Of a stretch of 64,000 nucleotides of DNA, positions 43,174 through 51,334 are shown one piece after another. Position 1 is the stretch's first letter. Each line of letters begins with the position of its first letter. Under the pieces are notes generated by a model. That model made no database searches and was not told where the DNA came from. It saw only the letters and a program-made list of their open reading frames with translations. The stretch lies in assembly GCA_029202665.1 (NCBI GenBank), contig CP119326.1:2728001-2792000 (forward strand), written 5' to 3'. The position numbers were made by a program, and so were the translations under genes. The stretch is from Candidatus Brevundimonas colombiensis (lineage in GTDB: Bacteria; Pseudomonadota; Alphaproteobacteria; Caulobacterales; Caulobacteraceae).

Positions 43174-44097
43174 ATGCCAAAACCCATCCTGATCGGAGGC
43201 GTCGAAGCCGGCGGCACCAAGTTCGTCTGCGGCGTGGGCGCTCCTGACGGCCTCGTCCTTGACCAGGTCCGGATACCCACGACCACGTCTGAGGAAACCC
43301 TGGCCGCCGTCAACGCCTTCTTCGCCAGGGCCGAGGCCGATCACGGAGATCTGGCCGCCTTAGGCGTCTGCAGTTTCGGCCCGCTGTCGCTGAACCCCGG
43401 CGCGGCCGACCATGGCGCGATCACCGCCACGCCCAAGCCGGGCTGGAGCGGAACAAACCTGCTGGATCGTCTGCGGCGCGGAACGGATACGCCGATTGTC
43501 CTGACGACCGACGTCAACGGCTCGGCCATCGGCGAGCGACTGTTCGGCAGCGGGCGCGGTCTGGACAGCTTCTGCTATATCACCGTCGGAACCGGCATCG
43601 GGGTCGGCGTCATGATCGACGGACAGCCGCACGGCGGCGCGAACCATCCCGAGGCGGGCCACATCCGAGTTCCGCGCGCGAAAGGCGACGAAGGCTTTTC
43701 CGGCGCCTGCCCGTTTCACGGAGACTGTCTGGAAGGTCTGGCCAGCGGACCGGCGATGCGGATTCGATGGGGCGCCCCGGCCGAGACCCTGGCGCAGGAC
43801 CATCCCGCCTGGACGACGGCGGCCCACTATATCGCCAGCCTGTGCGCCAATCTGACCTATGTGCTTCGGCCTCAGCGCATCATCATCGGGGGCGGCGTGA
43901 TGCAGCCGCACCTTTACGATCGGGTCAGACGCGCACTGATCCAGCAACTGGGAGGCTATGACGCCAGCGTGCGCGAACTGGACATGGACGACTATATCGC
44001 GGCCCCGTCAGCGGGCGCATCGGCCGGTCTTCATGGGGCCTTGGCGCTGGCCTATCGCGAGGCGACCGGGGACTGGCCCAATGACTGGGCGGTCTAG
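43174..44097 (+). CDS. ROK family fructokinase
   Basis: 307 residues. ATP-binding GGVEAGGTKFVCGVG at 6-20, catalytic Asp in TTDVNGSAIGE, TVGTGIGVGVMIDG, and the ROK zinc motif HPEAGHIRVPR then CPFHGDCLEGLASGPA. The HPEAGH form and CPFHGDCLEG are typical of fructokinase/mannokinase rather than glucokinase. GGAG precedes the ATG by eight bases. It stands alone; a sugar transporter is not adjacent. Confidence 0.9.
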   Translation: MPKPILIGGVEAGGTKFVCGVGAPDGLVLDQVRIPTTTSEETLAAVNAFFARAEADHGDLAALGVCSFGPLSLNPGAADHGAITATPKPGWSGTNLLDRLRRGTDTPIVLTTDVNGSAIGERLFGSGRGLDSFCYITVGTGIGVGVMIDGQPHGGANHPEAGHIRVPRAKGDEGFSGACPFHGDCLEGLASGPAMRIRWGAPAETLAQDHPAWTTAAHYIASLCANLTYVLRPQRIIIGGGVMQPHLYDRVRRALIQQLGGYDASVRELDMDDYIAAPSAGASAGLHGALALAYREATGDWPNDWAV

Positions 44098-44110
44098 CGC
44101 TCGGCGCCGA

Positions 44111-44266
44111 TCAGAGGTCCCTAGCGGGACCGTTCGGTTCGTCCGGCTCGCCATCCGCGTCCTTGTCGGTAAAATGCGTCCGCCTTCGTCCCTCGAACAC
44201 GCTGGATAGGGCGAACAAGGCTCCCGCCAGAAGCACCGCGCCGACAACGAGGATGATCATGTTCAT
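44111..44266 (-). CDS. Small single-helix membrane protein, 51 aa
   Basis: MNMIILVVGAVLLAGALFAL forms one membrane helix, then a charged tail (FEGRRRTHFTDKDADGEPDE). No clear ribosome site. Codon use fits the region. Unknown family. It ends 13 bp from the convergent ROK gene and starts 78 bp from tRNA-Val. Confidence 0.45.
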   Translation of the reverse strand: MNMIILVVGAVLLAGALFALSSVFEGRRRTHFTDKDADGEPDEPNGPARDL

Positions 44267-44343
44267 AGTGACGCAACGCGCCGGTGCACGACGGGTTCAG
44301 GCCAGCACCGCCGACCGCGAACGAGAATCAAATCCGGAGAAGA

Positions 44344-44418
44344 TGGTGGATGCGACAGGGATTGAACCTGTGACCCCCTCGGTGTGAACGAGGTGCTCTC
44401 CCGCTGAGCTACGCATCC
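44344..44418 (-). tRNA. tRNA-Val (CAC)
   Basis: 75 bases with encoded CCA. Acceptor GGATGCG pairs with CGCATCC, anticodon loop TTCACAC gives CAC (reads GUG), T-arm GTTCAATC. D-arm AGCTCAGCGGGAGAGC is normal. Confidence 0.97.
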
Positions 44419-44474
44419 ATGCCTTGCGGAGGCGGCGACATAGCCCGGTCGCCCGCCCCGCGCAAGCGTCCGTT

Positions 44475-45764
44475 TCAGATTCCGGCGGCGCGAACGGTTT
44501 CGGGCGTCTCGGCCTCGGGGTCGCCGGGCAGCCAGGCCACGTGGCCATTGTAGATGTCCTGGTTCAATATGCCCTCTTCCTTGGCCACCAGAACCGGCAC
44601 CAGCATCTGGCCGGTCACGTTCGTCGCCGTACGCATCATGTCGATCACCCGGTCGATGGCGACGATATAGCCGATGCCTTCCAGCGGCAGGCCGGCGGTC
44701 GACAGGGTCAGGGTCAGCATGACGATGCTGGTCCCCGGCACCCCGGCCGTGCCCAGCGACCCCAGCACCGCCGTCAGGCCGATCAGCACATATTGCGTCA
44801 GGGTCAGGTCGATCTTGAAATACTGGGCGATGAAGATCGAGGCGATGGCCGGATAGATGGCCCCGCAGCCGTCCATCTTCACATTGGCCCCCAAGGGCAC
44901 GGCGAAGGCGGCATAGGCCTGGGGCACGCCCAGCCGCTCGACCGTCTGGCGCAGGGTGATAGGCAGGGTTCCCAACGAAGATGAGGTGGCGAAGGCCGTC
45001 TGCTGGGCCGCGAAGGCGCCCCGGAAGAAGCTGGTGACCTTCAGGCCATGCACCTTCAGCAGGCCCGAATAGACGATCAGGATGTGGAACAGGCAGGCGG
45101 CGTAGATGGCGGCGATGAACTTCAACAGCGGCAGCAGGGCCTCCCAGCCGTAACCGCCGACCACCGAGCCGATCAGGCCGAACACCCCGATGGGCGTCAG
45201 CTGGATCACCCAGCGCGTGATGCGGAAGATGATGGCCGCGCCTTCATCGACCAGTCGCCGCACCCCCTGCGCCCGGTCACCGAGCGCGACCAGAGCCATA
45301 CCGACCAGGGCCGAAAAGAAGATGATCTGCAACACCTTGCCCTCGGCTAGCGCGGCGAAGGGGTTGGTCGGCACCACGCCGATCAGCACCTCCAGCGGGG
45401 TCGGAATCACCCGTTCCCTGACCTCGCCCAGCGGCAGGTTCGACAGGCCGACGCCGGGATTGATGATGTGTCCGAAGGCGAAGCCGACCAGCACGGCCAA
45501 CAGCGAGGTGATCGCGAACCAGACGATGGTGCGCACGCCCAGCCGCACAGCCCCTGCCCCCTCGCCCAGCTTGGCGATGGAACTGGCGATGGTGAACAGC
45601 ACCAGCGGCGCAACCACCATGCGGATCAGATTCAGATAGACGTCGCCGATCGGCTGCAGCCAGACCTCCGCCCGCTCCCGCAGGATCAAACCGGCCAGTA
45701 TGCCCAGGACGAAGCCGGCGGCGGTCCGCTGCCACAGCGGAATTTTCAGGAAACGAGCGAACAT
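44475..45764 (-). CDS. Dicarboxylate/amino acid:cation symporter (DAACS)
   Basis: 429 residues, eight helices and two re-entrant loops. Markers: LNLIRMVVAPLVLFTIASS, Ser-rich hairpin ATSSSLGTLPITLR, LGANVKMDGCGAIYPA (NMDG-like, with K), and GTAGVPGTSIVMLTLTL. Takes up C4-dicarboxylates, glutamate or aspartate with Na+ or H+. Start at 45764 (MFARFLKIPL) by homology; there is no purine-rich site, and in-frame starts at 45803 and 45821 exist. 102 bp downstream of gph on the same strand. Confidence 0.9.
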   Translation of the reverse strand: MFARFLKIPLWQRTAAGFVLGILAGLILRERAEVWLQPIGDVYLNLIRMVVAPLVLFTIASSIAKLGEGAGAVRLGVRTIVWFAITSLLAVLVGFAFGHIINPGVGLSNLPLGEVRERVIPTPLEVLIGVVPTNPFAALAEGKVLQIIFFSALVGMALVALGDRAQGVRRLVDEGAAIIFRITRWVIQLTPIGVFGLIGSVVGGYGWEALLPLLKFIAAIYAACLFHILIVYSGLLKVHGLKVTSFFRGAFAAQQTAFATSSSLGTLPITLRQTVERLGVPQAYAAFAVPLGANVKMDGCGAIYPAIASIFIAQYFKIDLTLTQYVLIGLTAVLGSLGTAGVPGTSIVMLTLTLSTAGLPLEGIGYIVAIDRVIDMMRTATNVTGQMLVPVLVAKEEGILNQDIYNGHVAWLPGDPEAETPETVRAAGI

Positions 45765-45865
45765 AGGGGAAGCACTTTCGACGGGGTGCGCCAATCTGTC
45801 CATCGCCAGGCCGATCCGCAACCGTATCGGCGATCATTCGTCGAGAGTTTTGCTGACGACCGTCT

Positions 45866-46579
45866 TCAGAATTTCAGCGCCTTCAGGACGTAGAAGTCGG
45901 ACAACAGGCCGTCGATGGCCTCTTCCACATCCTCGAATTCGTCGATCAGCACATCCGCGCCCAGGGTCTCGACCGGAACCGGCGTGAAGCCGAAGGTGAC
46001 CAGGATGCAGGCCATCCCCGCGTCCTTGGCCGCCCCAGCGTCCGGCGCCGCATCCCCGACCATGATCGCCCGTTCGGGATCGCCGCCGGCCAGGGCCACG
46101 GCCTCCTTCAGATGCGCGCCCGATGGTTTGCGCGCGCTGACACGGTCGGGGCCGACGATGGCTGCGAAATGTCGGGCGAGATCCAGCTTCTGCAAAAGCA
46201 GTTCGGACAGGTCCGAACGCTTGTTGGTCGCCACCACCAGCAAGGCGCCGCGCGCCGTCAGCCGCTCCAGCGTCTCGACCACGCCTTCGAAGGGTTGGGA
46301 GCCGTCGGCGATGTGGGCCGCGTAATCGACCAGGAACCGCTCGAAGAGGTCGTTCGACTGCGCCCGTTCGACCGGCGCGCCAGCCGCCTCGAACCCATGC
46401 ACCAGCAGCGCCCGCGCCCCCGATCCGATCAGGGTGGAGGCCGCGTCCATCGCCACCGGCGGCAGTCCCTCCTCCACCAACAGTCGGTTCAGGGTTCCGA
46501 TCAGGTCCGGCGCGGAATCGACCAGCGTCCCATCCAGGTCGAAGGCGATGGTCCAGCCTTCCAGGTCGCGATCGGTCAT
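45866..46579 (-). CDS. gph: Phosphoglycolate phosphatase (HAD family)
   Basis: 237 residues. Motif I FDLDGTLVDSAPDLIGTLN, a helical cap, motif II VVATNKRS, motif III Lys in ARKPSGAHL and motif IV MVGDAAPDAGAA. Removes phosphate from 2-phosphoglycolate made in DNA repair. ATG at 46579 has GAGG eight bases upstream. The 5' region holds a REPIN-like element. Confidence 0.88.
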   Translation of the reverse strand: MTDRDLEGWTIAFDLDGTLVDSAPDLIGTLNRLLVEEGLPPVAMDAASTLIGSGARALLVHGFEAAGAPVERAQSNDLFERFLVDYAAHIADGSQPFEGVVETLERLTARGALLVVATNKRSDLSELLLQKLDLARHFAAIVGPDRVSARKPSGAHLKEAVALAGGDPERAIMVGDAAPDAGAAKDAGMACILVTFGFTPVPVETLGADVLIDEFEDVEEAIDGLLSDFYVLKALKF

Positions 46580-46600
46580 GGTCTTTCCTCGTTCTTTCTC

Positions 46601-46708
46601 CGTCATCCTCGGGCTTGACCCGAGGATCGGAAGGTCCGCCTTCTATGCGAAACGGCGACGCACCGCTGCTCGCCAAATCCGATCCTCGGGTCAAGCCCGA
46701 GGATGACG
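46601..46708. repeat. REPIN-like inverted repeat element, copy 2
   Basis: Arms 46601-46628 and 46681-46708 are perfect 28-bp inverted repeats, each with an internal hairpin (TCCTCGGG, CTTGA, CCCGAGGA). They match copy 1 except one or two bases. The 52-bp middle looks partly like copy 1 in reverse. Located between the divergent gph and glmU genes. Confidence 0.87.
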
Positions 46709-46759
46709 GCGTGTGACGGTCGTTGTAGACGGCGAGACGACTAGCCTTCGGGACGATTC

Positions 46760-48139
46760 ATGACCAGACAGACACGCGCTCGCGCCGCCATCATTCTCGC
46801 CGCCGGCCAGGGAACGCGGATGAAGTCGCCCCTGCCCAAGGTGCTGCACCCCGTCGCCCATCGCGCCATGCTGGACCATGCCATCGATGCAGCCGAGGGT
46901 CTGGGCTGCGAGCGGATCGTCGTTGTGGTGGGCGCTCACTCCCCCGAGGTCCGCGCCCATGTGGTCAGACGGCTTGGCGAGGCCGCCATCGCGGTTCAGG
47001 ACCCGCCGCTGGGCACCGGCCACGCGGTCCGCGCCGCCGAACAGGCCCTGGCCGGCTTCGACGGCGAAGTGGTCGTCACCTATGGCGACGTGCCGCTGCT
47101 GAAGGCCGCCGACATCGCGCCGGTGTTCAACGCGGACGGCGTGACCGTCATCGGCTTCGAGGCCCGCGATCCCGGCGCCTACGGCCGCCTGATCCTGGAC
47201 GGCGACGCACTGACCGCCATCACAGAGGCCAAGGAAGCGTCGGCCGAGGTTCTGGCCGTGACCGCCTGCAACTCGGGCGTCATGGCCGCCCCGGCCGCCC
47301 TGCTGTTCGCGCTGCTGGCGGATGTGACGAACGACAACGCCAAGGGCGAATACTATCTGACCGACGTGGTCGAACTGGCGCGCAAGGGCGGTCATCCGAC
47401 CCGCGCCGTCTTCGCCGCCGAAGATGCCGTGATGGGCGTCAACTCCCAAGCCGAACTGGCCCAGGCCGAGGCTCTGTTCCAGCAGGTTCAGCGCGAGACC
47501 TTCCTGGCCGCCGGCGTGACCATGAGCGCGCCCGACACCGTCCACTTCGCCTGGGACACCCAGGTCGGCGGCGGGACCGTGATCGAACCCTTTGTCGTCT
47601 TCGGCCCCGGCGCCGCAGTCGAAGGCGGCGCCCGCATCCGCAGCTTCAGCCATATCGAGGGCGCGCGCGTCGGCCCCGGCGCCGAGGTCGGCCCCTATGC
47701 CCGCCTGCGTCCTGGCGCGAATCTGGCGGAAGGGGTCAAGATCGGCAACTTCGTCGAGGTGAAGAATGTGGCCATGGCAAAGGGCGCCAAGGCCAACCAC
47801 CTGTCCTATCTGGGCGACGGGGCGGTTGGCGCGGGCGCCAACATCGGCGCCGGCACGATCTTCTGCAACTACGACGGCTTCAACAAGGACCGGACCGAGA
47901 TCGGCGCCGGGGCGTTCGTCGGCTCGAACTCCAGCCTGGTGGCCCCGGTCCGCATCGGCGACGGCGCCCTGATCGCCTCGGGTTCGGTCGTCACCGAGGA
48001 TGTGCCGGCCGACGCCCTGGCCTTCGGTCGCGCCCGCCAGACGATCAAACCCGACGCCGCCGCCGCCTTCCGCGAAACCGCCAAGGCCAGGAAGGCTGCG
48101 GCCAAGGCCGCCCAGTCCAAAAGCGATCCCTCCAAATGA
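46760..48139 (+). CDS. glmU: UDP-GlcNAc pyrophosphorylase / GlcN-1-P acetyltransferase GlmU
   Basis: 459 residues. N-terminal uridylyltransferase: LAAGQGTRMKSPLPKVLHPV at 13-32, GDVPLL; C-terminal left-handed beta helix with acetyltransferase: RIRSFSHIEGARVGPGAEVG, KIGNFVEVKNVAMAKGAK, and the catalytic His in KANHLSYLGD. Makes UDP-GlcNAc for peptidoglycan and LPS. Overlaps rpiA by four bases (ATGA). Confidence 0.97.
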   Translation: MTRQTRARAAIILAAGQGTRMKSPLPKVLHPVAHRAMLDHAIDAAEGLGCERIVVVVGAHSPEVRAHVVRRLGEAAIAVQDPPLGTGHAVRAAEQALAGFDGEVVVTYGDVPLLKAADIAPVFNADGVTVIGFEARDPGAYGRLILDGDALTAITEAKEASAEVLAVTACNSGVMAAPAALLFALLADVTNDNAKGEYYLTDVVELARKGGHPTRAVFAAEDAVMGVNSQAELAQAEALFQQVQRETFLAAGVTMSAPDTVHFAWDTQVGGGTVIEPFVVFGPGAAVEGGARIRSFSHIEGARVGPGAEVGPYARLRPGANLAEGVKIGNFVEVKNVAMAKGAKANHLSYLGDGAVGAGANIGAGTIFCNYDGFNKDRTEIGAGAFVGSNSSLVAPVRIGDGALIASGSVVTEDVPADALAFGRARQTIKPDAAAAFRETAKARKAAAKAAQSKSDPSK

Positions 48140-48819
48140 GCGACCTCCAGAAGAAGAACGCCGGCGAAGCGGCCGCCGCCCACGTCGAGGCCGGCATGAT
48201 CGTGGGCCTGGGCACCGGCTCGACCGCCGCCTGGTTCGTCAAGGCGCTGGCCGCGCGCAACCTGTCCGGCCTGCGCTGCGTGCCGACGTCCGAAAAGACC
48301 GCCGATCTGGCGCGCGATCTGGGCCTGACGCTGTCGACGCTGGAGGACACGCCGCGCATCGACCTGACCGTCGACGGCGCCGACGAGGTTGGGCCGGGCC
48401 TGGCCCTGATCAAGGGCGGCGGCGCGGCCCTGCTGCGCGAGAAACTGGTGTGGGAGGCGTCCACCCGCTGTATCGTCATCGCCGACGCCGCCAAGGTCGT
48501 GCCGGTGCTGGGGACCTTCCCCCTGCCGATCGAGGTCGTGGCCTTCGGTCACAAGACCACCGCGAACCGCATCGCCGACGTCCTGATCGACCACGAGATC
48601 AACCAGCCCGCCCGCGTGCGTCAGGCGGATCGCGGCCTGGTCCGCACCGACGGCGGCAACCTGATCTATGATGCGGCGTGCAAGGCGATCAGCGACCCGG
48701 TGCGTCTGGCCGACGACCTGAAACTGATCACCGGCGTGGTCGAACACGGCCTGTTCCTGGACCTGGCCGACCTGGCCATCATCGGGACCGACGACGGCTT
48801 CGAGGAACGCCTGCCCTAA
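48136..48819 (+). CDS. rpiA: Ribose-5-phosphate isomerase A
   Basis: 227 residues. Interconverts ribose 5-phosphate and ribulose 5-phosphate. GLGTGSTAAWFVKALA at about 24-39, LTVDGADEVGPGLALIKGGG with catalytic Asp, and REKLVWEAS (Glu, Lys). Coupled to glmU; both serve sugar-phosphate metabolism. Convergent with the sugar transferase, overlapping by four bases. Confidence 0.96.
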   Translation: MSDLQKKNAGEAAAAHVEAGMIVGLGTGSTAAWFVKALAARNLSGLRCVPTSEKTADLARDLGLTLSTLEDTPRIDLTVDGADEVGPGLALIKGGGAALLREKLVWEASTRCIVIADAAKVVPVLGTFPLPIEVVAFGHKTTANRIADVLIDHEINQPARVRQADRGLVRTDGGNLIYDAACKAISDPVRLADDLKLITGVVEHGLFLDLADLAIIGTDDGFEERLP

Positions 48820-49478
48820 TAGACGCCGCGTCGGCTCAACACGGCCGGCGCCGTGCGCGCCAGAAGGGCGAGATAGACGCCAAGGGTCAGGTGTCTGGCC
48901 AGCCAGACATCCATCGCCACCCGACGACGATAAGGCACGTCGTTGCGACCGGACACCTGCCACAGCCCCGTCAGGCCCGGTCGAACGGCGCAATAGTCGG
49001 CCAGCCGCCGCCCGTACAGGCTCGCCTCATCCATCACGATGGGCCGTGGCCCGACCAGAGACATCTCGCCCCTCAACACGTTCAGCAACTGCGGCAGCTC
49101 GTCGATGCTGGAACGCCGCAGCAGGCCGCCCAGACGCGTCACGCGCGCATCGTGGCGAAACTTTCGCGACGCGCGCCACTCCGCGTCGACCAGGCCGGGC
49201 AGCCGAGCCTCCGCATCGGTCGCCATGGTGCGGAACTTCAGACACGAGAAAAGTCGCCCGCCGCGTCCGATCCTTTGCTGGCGAAACAGCACCGGCCCGC
49301 CGCCCTGGCTCCACACCGCCAAGGCTGTCAGCGCCATCAGGGGCAGAAGGAAAAGGATGGCCGCCGACGCCAGACCGAGATCCAGCGTTCTTATAAGGCT
49401 ATCGGCCTGCCGTTCGGGCGTCGCCGCGCGCAGACGCCTTACCGCCAACGGCGCCTGGATCGCCTCCATGATCGACAT
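48816..49478 (-). CDS. Bacterial sugar transferase (polyprenyl-phosphate hexose-1-P transferase)
   Basis: 220 residues. One membrane helix (LGLASAAILFLLPLMALTAL), then the catalytic domain: FRQQRIGRGGRLFSCLKFRTM, LRRSSIDELPQLLNVLRGEM, SLVGPRP and RPGLTGLWQVSGRN. Starts lipid-linked saccharide synthesis by moving sugar-1-phosphate to undecaprenyl phosphate. ATG at 49478 has GGGGGAGG upstream. No other polysaccharide genes are nearby, so it is an orphan here. Confidence 0.92.
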   Translation of the reverse strand: MSIMEAIQAPLAVRRLRAATPERQADSLIRTLDLGLASAAILFLLPLMALTALAVWSQGGGPVLFRQQRIGRGGRLFSCLKFRTMATDAEARLPGLVDAEWRASRKFRHDARVTRLGGLLRRSSIDELPQLLNVLRGEMSLVGPRPIVMDEASLYGRRLADYCAVRPGLTGLWQVSGRNDVPYRRRVAMDVWLARHLTLGVYLALLARTAPAVLSRRGVY

Positions 49479-49594
49479 CGCATCGCCTCCCCCAACGAAC
49501 AATCGCGTCTGGTTGAGTTAAAAACAACGCTCGATAATCGCATGGTCGATCAGCGCGAATTGACGACATCTGCAAAAACCACCATAGGTTGTCT

Positions 49595-49777
49595 ATGCAG
49601 TTTCCGCCCGCCAATGACGACGACCGGACCAGGTCGCATCAGCCTTATGCGATGGAACAGCCGGCCGCATCCCGTTGGTCGGGCCGTATGACGGTGGGCG
49701 TGCTGGCGGGGCTCAGCCTTCTGCTGTGGGCGTTGATCGCCGGCGGCGTCTATATGATCGTGCGCATCCTGCTTTAG
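49595..49777 (+). CDS. Small single-helix membrane protein, 60 aa
   Basis: Polar, Asp/Arg-rich first half (MQFPPANDDDRTRSHQPY), then one helix (TVGVLAGLSLLLWALIAGG) and a short VYMIVRILL end. ATAGG lies before the ATG; a TTG two codons upstream is in frame. It may be a small membrane regulator. No family recognised. It converges by four bases on the lipoprotein gene and is divergent from the sugar transferase. Confidence 0.6.
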   Translation: MQFPPANDDDRTRSHQPYAMEQPAASRWSGRMTVGVLAGLSLLLWALIAGGVYMIVRILL

Positions 49778-50271
49778 TCGCCGCTCCAGGCGGTCAGGGC
49801 CAGGGGCGCGCGTCGGCCATCGATCTGCACGGTTCCCGATATGACCACGGTGCGATCTCCCAGATTACGTCGCGCGGTCGCCAAGGCCCCCTGGTCGATC
49901 CGCGCATCAAGCTGGACCTCGCCGGTCCCCGTCGCGCCGGTCATGCGAACGGCGTCATCGGTGATCTGATAGCGGATAGGCAAGACCGTCTTTTCGCCCT
50001 CAGCCGTAGCCAGCGTCAGGATCAGGGGAGACGCGCCGCGATCCCCCGCCTCCCAAGCCGCGAACGCGGACCGCTGACCGATGAACAGCGAGACGACACC
50101 GGCGCTGTCAGGCGCGACCGGCCGGTACTCGCCCGACAGGTCTTCGCTGAGAGCGTGGCGAAAGACGGAGGTCTTCGTATCGTTACGCGGCTGCGTATCG
50201 TCATGCCGCTGGTCGCAGGCCCCGACGGCCAGCACCGCCAGAAGGGCTAAGGCGCCGAGACGACGCCTCAT
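49774..50271 (-). CDS. Hypothetical lipoprotein, 165 aa
   Basis: Signal with lipobox VGAC (C19) after MRRRLGALALLAVLA. The mature part is mostly beta (GEYRPVAPDSAGVVSLFIG, SPLILTLATAEGEKTVLPIR, RTVVISGTVQIDGRRAPLAL). No family recognised. Start overlaps the M28 peptidase stop (ATGA), so the two are coupled. Confidence 0.75.
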   Translation of the reverse strand: MRRRLGALALLAVLAVGACDQRHDDTQPRNDTKTSVFRHALSEDLSGEYRPVAPDSAGVVSLFIGQRSAFAAWEAGDRGASPLILTLATAEGEKTVLPIRYQITDDAVRMTGATGTGEVQLDARIDQGALATARRNLGDRTVVISGTVQIDGRRAPLALTAWSGD

Positions 50272-51224
50272 CGGTCCAGCCCCTTGTCCAGGGCGTGAAA
50301 GCCGGCGATGGCCAGTTCGGTGGCGCTGGCGAACACCGCCGGAGTGATCCGCTCGAACGTGTCGCTGGGGCGGTGATAGTCGGGGTGATAATCGACCCCC
50401 ATATAGAGGAACGGCACGCCCGCCGCATGGAAGGCGGCGTGATCCGACGACTCGACCCAGTTGTTCTCGCCTGTGTCCTGCGGCGTGTCCTTGCCGAAGG
50501 CGAACGACACGGGCCCCTGCGCGGCGACAGGCTCCAGCAGCCCACGCAGATCGGGGTGCTGATAGCCGCCCGCGACCCACAGATGCCCGTCCGTCTCGGC
50601 GCGCGCCGTCATGTCGAAGTTCAGGTTCAGGCTGACGGACGACAGCGGCACGGGCGGCGCCTTGACGAACTCGCGCGCGCCCAGCAGCCCCCGCTCCTCG
50701 CCGTCCAGCGCCACGATCAGCACGCTATGCTCCGCGGCCTGAGCCTTCAGCCGCCGCGCCAGCTCCAGCATCGTCGCGACGCCCGAGGCGTTGTCGTCCG
50801 CGCCGTGATAGATTTGGCCGTCGTTCATCCCGACATGATCATAGTGGGCCGTCACCACGATATAGCGGTCCGCAACGCGCGTGCCGGGGATCAGGCCGAC
50901 GATGTTGACGCCGTTGAACCGCTTCACCCCCTCGCGCGTGCGCCCCGGCGCCTCGAACGGTTGAAGCCGACCGAAGGATGCGGGCTGAACGCCCATCGCC
51001 TCCAGCCGCGACACGATATAGGCCCGCGCCCGTTCTCCCCCCGCCGACCCGGTGTCGCGCCCCTGCATGTCGTCGCCCGACAGAATGCGCACATCATCCA
51101 GCAAGGGGCCCGAGACGACGGAGACTGTCGTCGGTGCGACGGCGACCGGCGTGGTCGAAACCGGCGTGCAGCCGCTCAGCAGGGCGGCGGCCACGGAAAG
51201 ACAAAAGGCGGTCGGGCGGATCAT
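50268..51224 (-). CDS. M28 family zinc peptidase, lipoprotein
   Basis: 318 residues. Signal with LLSGC (C18). Cocatalytic zinc ligands are visible: His in VVTAHYDHVGM, Asp in YHGADDNASGVATM, Glu pair in ALDGEERGLLGARE, Asp in LNFDMTARAE and His in SSDHAAFHAAG. Likely an aminopeptidase in the periplasm or outer membrane. GGAG five bases before the ATG at 51224. Coupled to a small lipoprotein. Confidence 0.93.
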   Translation of the reverse strand: MIRPTAFCLSVAAALLSGCTPVSTTPVAVAPTTVSVVSGPLLDDVRILSGDDMQGRDTGSAGGERARAYIVSRLEAMGVQPASFGRLQPFEAPGRTREGVKRFNGVNIVGLIPGTRVADRYIVVTAHYDHVGMNDGQIYHGADDNASGVATMLELARRLKAQAAEHSVLIVALDGEERGLLGAREFVKAPPVPLSSVSLNLNFDMTARAETDGHLWVAGGYQHPDLRGLLEPVAAQGPVSFAFGKDTPQDTGENNWVESSDHAAFHAAGVPFLYMGVDYHPDYHRPSDTFERITPAVFASATELAIAGFHALDKGLDR

Positions 51225-51334
51225 GCGAACTCCACAAAGGCCGATCAACCCTAGCCGCAGCCGAACTCCGCGTCAGCCGTTCGTTCGTGGTCACGACGAT
51301 GCACGCGACCGCCGACAGATGATAAGGCACACGA

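Noticed and set aside
41387..43192. 601-residue plus-strand open frame opposite DAHP synthase
   Set aside because: Antisense to a complete class II DAHP synthase and biased in composition like the other shadows.
49545..49590. TTGACG followed by CATAGG as a promoter for the 60-residue protein
   Set aside because: The -10 part does not fit the known Caulobacter housekeeping consensus, so I do not call it.
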